Notes under the pieces: generated by a model
Told to the model about the DNA's origin: nothing
The model's input: only the letters and a program-made list of their open reading frames with translations
Database searches by the model: none
DNA from: Kribbella sindirgiensis
Lineage (GTDB): Bacteria; Actinomycetota; Actinomycetes; Propionibacteriales; Kribbellaceae
Length of the DNA stretch: 64,000 bases
Reading direction: 5' to 3'
Assembly (NCBI RefSeq): GCF_004331435.1
Contig: NZ_SJKA01000015.1
Span: forward strand, 118,348 to 182,347
Shown here: one piece after another, positions 58,521 through 64,000 of the stretch
How the letters are laid out: every line of letters begins with the position of its first letter
Position numbering within the stretch: position 1 is the first letter of the stretch
Translations under genes and position numbers: made by a program

Positions 58521-59446
58521 CAGTTGGTCTCCTGCTGCTCGGTGAGGGCGACGAAGGCGGCTTCGAGTGGCGACACCACCGGTGCGAGTTCGCGGACGGC
58601 GATGTCGTCGCGGACCAGCCGCTTCACGAACTCGTCCAGTGCCGGGACCGCCGACGAGATCACCAGCAGCTCGACGCTGTCCGGTTCCTGATCGCGCAGC
58701 CGGATGCCCTTGGTCTCGCGGGCGATGCGACGAGCGGCCGCCGGGTCGGAGGTGCGGACGCGGTAGTCGAGTTCGCTGTCCTCCGAGGCCAGCTTGCTGA
58801 TCGGGCCAGAGAACGCGACGCGTCCGGTCGACAGGATCGTCACCTCGGAGCAGAGCGCCTCGACATCGTCCATCCGGTGACTCGACAGCATCACCGCCGT
58901 ACCGTCCGCGGCCAGCCGGGTGAGGACGCCGTACACGTGCTTCTTTCCGGCCGGGTCGAGGCCGTTCGACGGTTCGTCGAGGATCAGCAGCCGCGGCTTG
59001 GTGAGCAGCGCGGCGGCGAGGCCGAGACGCTGACGCATGCCGAGCGAGAACCCGCGGACCCGGTCGTCGGCCACATCGGTCAGGCCGACCTGGTCGATCG
59101 CGTCGTCGATGTTCGTCGTGCGGTCACCGCGCAGCCGGGCCAGGGCGGCCAGGTTCTGCTTGGCGGTCATCGACGGGTACAGGCCGGGGCCGTCGACGAA
59201 GCCGGCGACACCGTCGGGTACGGCGAGGGCGCGCCCGACCGGCGTACCGAGAATCTCCAGGTCGCCGCGGTCGGGAACAGCCAGGCCGAGCAGTAGTCCG
59301 AGGAGCGTGGTCTTGCCGGCTCCATTGGGTCCCACCAGACCGTGGACCTGGCCGGGTGCGACGTCGAGGTCGACGCTGTCGAGTGCGACGACCTCACCGA
59401 AGTACTTGGTGATGCCGCGGGCACGGACAGCGGGTGGTGCGTCCAT
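58520..59446 (-). CDS. ABC transporter ATP-binding protein (ABC-2 type)
   Basis: A 308-residue DrrA/CcmA-like ATPase. Walker A GPNGAGKTT, the signature FSLGMRQRLGLAAALL, Walker B RLLILDEPSNGLDP and the H-loop LSSHRMDDVEAL are present, followed by a C-terminal domain. It pairs with the permease at 57174. ATG 59446 has no ribosome site; TAATGT sits 7 nt upstream, a leaderless arrangement. Confidence 0.95.
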   Translation of the reverse strand: MDAPPAVRARGITKYFGEVVALDSVDLDVAPGQVHGLVGPNGAGKTTLLGLLLGLAVPDRGDLEILGTPVGRALAVPDGVAGFVDGPGLYPSMTAKQNLAALARLRGDRTTNIDDAIDQVGLTDVADDRVRGFSLGMRQRLGLAAALLTKPRLLILDEPSNGLDPAGKKHVYGVLTRLAADGTAVMLSSHRMDDVEALCSEVTILSTGRVAFSGPISKLASEDSELDYRVRTSDPAAARRIARETKGIRLRDQEPDSVELLVISSAVPALDEFVKRLVRDDIAVRELAPVVSPLEAAFVALTEQQETN

Positions 59447-59453
59447 GGTTAAT

Positions 59454-59459
59454 ACATTA
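59454..59459 (-). promoter_or_regulatory. Probable -10 box of the ABC-2 operon (leaderless)
   Basis: Minus-strand TAATGT is followed by 7 nt (ATTAACC) and ATG 59446. A second AT-rich candidate, TATATT, lies about 10 bp further upstream. The area is unusually AT-rich for this DNA. Confidence 0.45.
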
Positions 59460-59583
59460 GGAAGCAATATACCTAGGAGTGGGGACCGAAGGTTAACTAT
59501 TGGCGAACTGAGGGGAACTCCTGTCACCCCAGCTCTCAGGGCCCTCTCAGTCGCGCATCCCGGGTTCGATCCGCTCGCCCGTA

Positions 59584-59824
59584 AGACAGGTTCTGGTGGG
59601 CTCGCACCTGGTATTCCCTGTCCCCAACACCCAGAAGGTGCTGCCCCCCGCAACCGGCCGACCGCGAACTCCAGCCGGGGCGACCGGTGGGGAGTAGGGA
59701 CAGGTGCTGGTTGCCGGGAACAGGTAATACCGGCTCTCCTGTCCGATGTGTGGGTTGGTGATCAACCGGCCTGGGATCGCGGAACAGGCAATGGCGGGTA
59801 GGCACCCGGTATTACCTGTCCCCA
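59584..59824. repeat. Family-2 repeats, three copies
   Basis: The core GGTATTACCTGTCCCC occurs at 59809-59824, as GGTATTCCCTGTCCCC at 59611-59626, and inverted as GGTATTACCTGTTCCC at 59716-59731 (minus). Each is preceded by an ACAGGnnnTGG-type block. A fourth copy is at 53260-53300, and a weaker relative lies near 19502-19521. Confidence 0.75.
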
Positions 59825-59860
59825 GTCACCATCGCCTGTTCCCAGTCACCATCGCCTGTT
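59821..59860 (+). repeat. 20-bp perfect tandem duplication
   Basis: CCCAGTCACCATCGCCTGTT occurs twice head to tail (59821-59840, 59841-59860), followed by a degenerate third beginning CCCGGTCCCCAGT. Confidence 0.9.
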
Positions 59861-59889
59861 CCCGGTCCCCAGTTCGTGGTCCCGGTTGC

Positions 59890-60260
59890 CGGTATCGGTC
59901 CGGTGTATCGAGTGGTGGGGTTTCGGCGGCGCCCCGGCGACGGTGTGTGGTGTCGTTGGAGTGGGTGAGTTGTCTTGGTGGGAAAGAAATTGTCGCGATC
60001 TGCAATTTTGTTTCCCCACTGTCAGGGTTCACCCCCTGGACCGGCAGCAAAGCAAACGGGGCACGACCTCCCAGGCCGCGAGGGCTCCCCAAACCGGTTT
60101 GGGGACGATGATGTGCCGTTGTGGGGGTGCAGGGCTCCCCGAACTGGTTTGGGGAGCGACAGCGGCGACGGGGTCTGTGCGGGGTGCGGGTGCCGGGGGC
60201 GGCTCGACGGGTAGAGCACCGGTGGGACGCCGTACGCGCGCGCGATCACGCTCAGGTGCA
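59890..60260 (-). repeat. Interspersed element copy B, with two family-1 palindromes
   Basis: Minus-strand sequence matches the element at 29.8-30.03 kb in order: ...GCGCGCGTACGGCGTCCCACC, CCGCTGTCGCTCCCCAAACC, then the CAAGACA and ACGACACCACACACCG blocks. Palindromes lie at 60085-60106 (near perfect) and 60135-60156 (two changes). About 150 bp including one palindrome are absent from copy A. No transposase or shared ORF is present. Confidence 0.75.
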
Positions 60261-60300
60261 CTACCCAGCCACTCGACACGTCCTGTCGGTGCCCGGGCGG

Positions 60301-62082
60301 TCAGCGGTATGCGCGGGCCTGGAGTTCGAAGAGTTCGGCGTAGCGGCCGCCGGCGGTGAGGAGGTCCTCGTGGGTGCCGACCTCTTCGACGCGGCCGTTG
60401 TGCATGACCACGATGAGGTCGGCCATGCGGACCGTGGAGAGGCGGTGCGAGACCAGCACGGTGATGCCGCCGGTCTCGGCCGCGGCGATCTTCGCGGCGG
60501 ACGCGTACTGCTCGTAGAGGCGGTGCTCGGCCTCCGGGTCGAGGGCCGCGGTCGGCTCGTCGAGCAGCAGGAGCAGCGGGCGCTCGCGCATGAACGCCCT
60601 GGCCAGTGCGAGCCGCTGCCACTGCCCGCCGGACAGTTCGACGCCGTCGGTGAACTTCTTGCCCAGTTGAGAGTCCAGCCCGCGCGGCAGCCCGGCGATC
60701 ACCGACTCGGCATCGCCGCGTACGACAGCCGTCCGGACCGCGCCCTCGTCGGCCGCCCGCTCGACGTCGCCGATCCCGACGACCTCCCGCGCGGTGAACT
60801 CGAACTTCACGAAGTCCTGGAACCCCGCCGACAGCTGCGACCGCCACGCGTCCGGCTGGACCGTCGCCAGGTCCACACCGTCGACGAGGATCTTCCCGGT
60901 GGTCGGGTCGTACATCCGGGCGAGCAGCTTGACCAGCGTGGTCTTACCGGCGCCGTTCTCCCCCACCAGCGCGACGGCCGAACCGGCCGGGACAGTCAGG
61001 TTCAGGTCGCTGAGGACCGCGGAATCCGAACCAGGATACGAGAATCCGACATCGCGCAGCTCGATACCGGTCGTGATCCGGTCCGGCGCCGCCGCGACGC
61101 TGGACCGCCACGAGTTCTGCTTCGCGTACTCGCGCAGCCAGTCGTACCGGCCGAAGCTGCGCACGACCTCACCGACCCAGTACACGTTCTGCGCGATACC
61201 GCCGGTCATCTGATCGACCTGCGGCGCGAGCAGCAGGACGAGGACGACGTCACCCGCCGACGCCTGCCCGTGCCGGGCGCGCACCACGACCCAGACGATC
61301 GCCGCGGCGTACGCGAGACCGAACGCGAGCCGCACCGAGCCGTCCACCTTGCCGCCCCAGCGCGCGGCCTCGACCCGGCGGTCGAACCGCTGCGTCTGCA
61401 ACGCGAAGATCTTGTCCAGCAACACCTTTCCGAGCCCGAACACCCGCAGCTCCAGGCCGGTCCGCGGGTCCTTCGCCATCTCGATCAGCTTGTCGACGAG
61501 CCGCTCCTGCGGCATCGAGTCCTCCCACGCCTTGCTCTGCCGCGTGCTGCTCAGGTACGCCGACCAGATCCGCGCACCGCCCAGCAACGGCAGCAGGAGC
61601 AGCACCGGATGGACCGACCCGAGCAGCGTGAGGACGGTGATGGTGTTGGTCACCGTCCCGAACGCCCACAACAGCACCTCGGCGCCGACGCCCATCCGCC
61701 ACGCCTTCTCGCGCACCAGCTCTAGCCGGTCGGCGACGTCAGGACGCTCGTGGTGCGACAACCCGGGGATCCCGGTCGTCACGTCCAGCAGGTCCGCGTG
61801 CACGCGGCCGGCCATCCGCTCCTGCGCGGTGTCCTGCAACGGCCACCCGAGTCCGTCGGCGAGGAACGACACCGCGAGGCCGCCGACGATGATCGCGATC
61901 CCCAGCGCGATCGTGCTCGACCGGTCCGCCGCGATCCCGTCGACGAGCCGGCTCACGCCGTACGTCTGGGTCGGTGCCGTGATCGCGCGCGCCGCGACCA
62001 GCACGGTCGAGATCGCCATCAGACCGGGCGCGGCCCGGAAGGAGGTGGACAGCCACAGCCAGAGGATCCGCAGACTACGCAT
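60301..62082 (-). CDS. ABC exporter, fused permease-ATPase (second of pair)
   Basis: About 593 residues: six TM helices in the first 330, then an ATPase domain with Walker A GENGAGKTTLVKLLA, Q-loop GFQDFVKFEF, signature LSGGQWQRLALARAF, Walker B LLLLDEPTAALDP and H-loop VSHRLSTVRMADL. It probably forms a heterodimer with the product of the preceding gene, whose stop it overlaps by 8 nt. GGAG lies 8 nt before ATG 62082. Substrate unknown; lipid, peptide or drug export are typical. Confidence 0.93.
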   Translation of the reverse strand: MRSLRILWLWLSTSFRAAPGLMAISTVLVAARAITAPTQTYGVSRLVDGIAADRSSTIALGIAIIVGGLAVSFLADGLGWPLQDTAQERMAGRVHADLLDVTTGIPGLSHHERPDVADRLELVREKAWRMGVGAEVLLWAFGTVTNTITVLTLLGSVHPVLLLLPLLGGARIWSAYLSSTRQSKAWEDSMPQERLVDKLIEMAKDPRTGLELRVFGLGKVLLDKIFALQTQRFDRRVEAARWGGKVDGSVRLAFGLAYAAAIVWVVVRARHGQASAGDVVLVLLLAPQVDQMTGGIAQNVYWVGEVVRSFGRYDWLREYAKQNSWRSSVAAAPDRITTGIELRDVGFSYPGSDSAVLSDLNLTVPAGSAVALVGENGAGKTTLVKLLARMYDPTTGKILVDGVDLATVQPDAWRSQLSAGFQDFVKFEFTAREVVGIGDVERAADEGAVRTAVVRGDAESVIAGLPRGLDSQLGKKFTDGVELSGGQWQRLALARAFMRERPLLLLLDEPTAALDPEAEHRLYEQYASAAKIAAAETGGITVLVSHRLSTVRMADLIVVMHNGRVEEVGTHEDLLTAGGRYAELFELQARAYR

Positions 62083-63907
62083 CGACCGGCTCCGTCCCCG
62101 TGACATAGCGCTCGGCCTGCAGCCGGAACATCCCGGCGTACTCGCCGTCGTGGGCCAGCAGCTCCTCGTGCGTGCCGTCCTCGACGATCCGGCCGTCGGA
62201 CAGCACACAGATCCGGTCCGCGTTGCGCACCACCGAGAACCGGTGCGAGATGATCAGCGACGCCACCCCGGAGGTCAGCTCCAGATAGCGCTCGACCAGC
62301 TCCGCCTCGGCGCGTACGTCGAGCGCGGCGGCCGGCTCGTCCAGCACCAGGACACCCGCGCCCGCGTGCACCGCGAACAACGCCCGGGCCAGCGCGACCC
62401 GCTGCCACTCGCCACCGGACAGGTCGACGCCGCCGTCGAACGTCTTGTCCAGCACGGTGTCCCAGCCCTTCGGCAGGCGGCGCACCACGTCGTCGATCCC
62501 GGACTCGCGCGCGACCCTGGCGAGCGTGAGCTCGTCACCCGCGCGCTCGACCGCGCCGAACACGACGTTGTCCGTCACCGACAACGGGAACCGCAGGAAG
62601 TCCTGCACGATCGCCGCCACCCGCCGCTGCCACGCGGCCAGGTCCAGGTCCGCGAGATCGACGCCGTCGACGAGGATCCGGCCGCTCGTCGGCCGGTACG
62701 CGCCGCCGAGCAGCTTCACCAGGGTGGACTTGCCGGCGCCGTTGACGCCGACCAGCGCGAGCGCTTCGTGCGCGCGGATCGTGAGGTCGAGGTCGCGGAG
62801 TACGGCGAGGTCGGAGCCCGGGTAGTGGAAGCTCACCTTCTCGAACCGGATCTCGCGGGCCGGCATCGTCTCGATCCGGTGCTTCGTGCTCACGACCGGT
62901 TCCGGGTGCCGTTCGGCGATCGTCGCCGGGAGGTCCCGCATCGCGCGGTACGCCGAGAGTCCGCGCCGTACCTGCGCGACGCCGTACCCGTTGTTCGCCT
63001 GACCGATCGCGAGGATCGCCGGCAGCGTGGTCGCGACCTGCGTGAGCGGCAGCGTGCCGTTGTAGGCGGCGCGACCGACTGCGAGGATCGCGACGCCGTT
63101 CGCGATCAGGTGGACGCCGCCGATCAGCAGCGACCACTTCGCGTTCCGTTTGCGGCGCGCCCACACCGGGCGGTAGCCGGCCGTCCAGTCGCCGACGTAC
63201 CGCTCGACGAGCCATTTGTGCAGACCGAACACGCGCAGTTCCTTCGGCGCGTCCCGCATCCCGAGGTTGAACAAGTAGTGCGCCCGGCGCTGCTCCTCCG
63301 TGTTGCCCCACCAGACGTCGACCTCACGCTCGATCAGGCGACCGCCGTACCACTCCAGGAGGATCGTGACCGCGACCAGCATCGCGGCCACCCACCACGC
63401 GAACATCGCGCCGACGATCACCGCGGAACCGACCAGCGTCACCCGGCTCGCGATCAGCCAGGGCAACTGCCCGAGCCCCTGTGCGAGATGGAAGCCGCCC
63501 TGACCCTTCGCGCGCTCCTGGACGTCGAGTACTTCGGAGTCCTCGAGATGCTCGATCCGGCGCGGCTCGAGCAGCGGCTGGGTGATGCCGGTACCGATCG
63601 CGCGGACCACGCCGGCGTCCATCACCAAGGACGCCACCTGATGCAGTGCCGGGGTCAGACTGTCGATGACGAAGACCGCGAGCAGGCCGCCCAGCAGCCA
63701 ACTGAACTCACCGATCGGCATCGCGTCCGGGCCGCCGTCGATCACCCCTGGAACCGCCCCGACGACCTGACCGGTCAGCAACGTGACCGCCATCCCCAGC
63801 ACCGAACCGAGGACAGCCAGACCCATCGTCAGAAGCGTTCCGCCAGGGGCAACCCGCACTCCGTACCGCAGCAGCGTCAGCACCCAACCGACCGTAACCG
63901 CCCCCAC
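62075..63907 (-). CDS. ABC exporter, fused permease-ATPase (first of pair)
   Basis: About 610 residues with six TM helices and an ATPase domain: Walker A GVNGAGKSTLVKLLG, Q-loop IVQDFLRFPL, signature LSGGEWQRVALARAL, Walker B VLVLDEPAAALD, H-loop ISHRFSVVRNADR. The Walker B region reads DEPAAALD, with the catalytic Glu intact. TAACCT lies 8 nt before GTG 63907 and 2 nt before ATG 63913, so a leaderless start at GTG is more likely; the ATG would give two extra residues. Beyond it (63914-64000) I see no gene. Confidence 0.9.
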   Translation of the reverse strand: MGAVTVGWVLTLLRYGVRVAPGGTLLTMGLAVLGSVLGMAVTLLTGQVVGAVPGVIDGGPDAMPIGEFSWLLGGLLAVFVIDSLTPALHQVASLVMDAGVVRAIGTGITQPLLEPRRIEHLEDSEVLDVQERAKGQGGFHLAQGLGQLPWLIASRVTLVGSAVIVGAMFAWWVAAMLVAVTILLEWYGGRLIEREVDVWWGNTEEQRRAHYLFNLGMRDAPKELRVFGLHKWLVERYVGDWTAGYRPVWARRKRNAKWSLLIGGVHLIANGVAILAVGRAAYNGTLPLTQVATTLPAILAIGQANNGYGVAQVRRGLSAYRAMRDLPATIAERHPEPVVSTKHRIETMPAREIRFEKVSFHYPGSDLAVLRDLDLTIRAHEALALVGVNGAGKSTLVKLLGGAYRPTSGRILVDGVDLADLDLAAWQRRVAAIVQDFLRFPLSVTDNVVFGAVERAGDELTLARVARESGIDDVVRRLPKGWDTVLDKTFDGGVDLSGGEWQRVALARALFAVHAGAGVLVLDEPAAALDVRAEAELVERYLELTSGVASLIISHRFSVVRNADRICVLSDGRIVEDGTHEELLAHDGEYAGMFRLQAERYVTGTEPVDA

Positions 63908-64000
63908 CGACATTTAGGTTAGGTGTGTGCCCCGCGGGCGGCCGAACCACCGACCGGAACGCCTTGGTGATTCCTGAGTTCTGAGTGGTCGTTCGCGGGG

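Larger units (their letters stand above)
59447..60300. other. 854-bp intergenic region rich in repeats
   Basis: The longest gene-free stretch in the window. From left to right it holds the ABC-2 promoter, three family-2 repeats (59584-59824), a 20-bp tandem duplication (59821-59860), and interspersed element B (about 59890-60260) with two family-1 palindromes. Its ORFs are Arg/Pro-rich and lack ribosome sites and domains. Confidence 0.7.

Noticed and set aside
59550..59580. GGGTTCGATCC resembling a tRNA T-loop
   Set aside because: The flanking bases do not pair as a T-stem, and no acceptor or anticodon arms are found.
59584..59860. Repeat cluster as a CRISPR array
   Set aside because: Repeats differ in orientation, spacing and sequence, spacers are not uniform, and no cas gene is present.

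Overview
The window is 64 kb of very GC-rich DNA, densely packed with genes on both strands. G/C-ending codons dominate, GTG starts are frequent, and there are many secreted carbohydrate-active enzymes and one-component regulators. This fits a soil or plant-associated actinomycete, most likely Nocardioidales such as Kribbella (an inference from gene content and style; no rRNA is present to test it). I see no tRNA, rRNA, CRISPR array, transposase or phage gene.

Layout. 0-3 kb: end of a sensor kinase with its NarL-type response regulator, RNase HI, and a 520-bp intergenic region with strong palindromes and a lone DnaA box. 3-8.3 kb: an amino-acid catabolism block (ornithine cyclodeaminase-family enzyme, amidohydrolase and PucR-type regulator, divergent from proline dehydrogenase), then two carboxymuconolactone-decarboxylase-like proteins. 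8.3-16.3 kb: a secreted protein, a DUF4091 hydrolase, an Lrp regulator, a small serine hydrolase, a pseudouridine-degradation pair, an AraC regulator and an MFS transporter. 16.2-27 kb: a giant SARP-NB-ARC-TPR regulator, a DHA2 drug exporter, an unusual NAD-dependent DNA ligase, a glycosidase-like protein and a DUF4139 protein. 27-32.1 kb: small SRPBCC and GNAT proteins, an ECF sigma factor with a mini leader ORF, a protein made of tyrosine-glycine repeats, an MT0933-like protein, and a TetR/quinone-oxidoreductase pair. 32.6-37 kb: a secreted repeat protein, a GH92 enzyme, and two fluoride-channel genes behind a fluoride riboswitch. 37-43.7 kb: an MFS exporter, CsbD, a trehalose-synthase-like GH13, a NLP-type toxin, and a TetR/di-iron operon with a clear operator. 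43.8-52.9 kb: GH27 and type-B esterase, a G6PDH homologue, and a HelD-type helicase. 53.3-54.4 kb: a nuclease toxin and YezG-type immunity pair. 54.4-64 kb: a beta-propeller/phosphoesterase fusion, an ABC-2 transporter, and a pair of full ABC exporters.

Themes. Secreted glycan processing (GH92, GH27, DUF4091, GH13, esterase) and stress or defence functions (fluoride export, HelD, nuclease toxin with immunity, NLP) are interleaved. Many genes seem to be read from leaderless transcripts: a TAnnnT box lies 6-7 nt before the start codon with no Shine-Dalgarno sequence. Intergenic regions at 1.6, 29.9, 53.3, 59.6-59.9 and 60.1 kb carry related palindromic or interspersed repeats that match no gene, and these are the clearest unexplained structure in the window.

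Strongest leads: the glutamine in place of the GH92 catalytic glutamate; the YG-repeat protein with its start-codon hairpin and upstream sigma factor; the free-standing nuclease/immunity pair; and the two intergenic repeat families.
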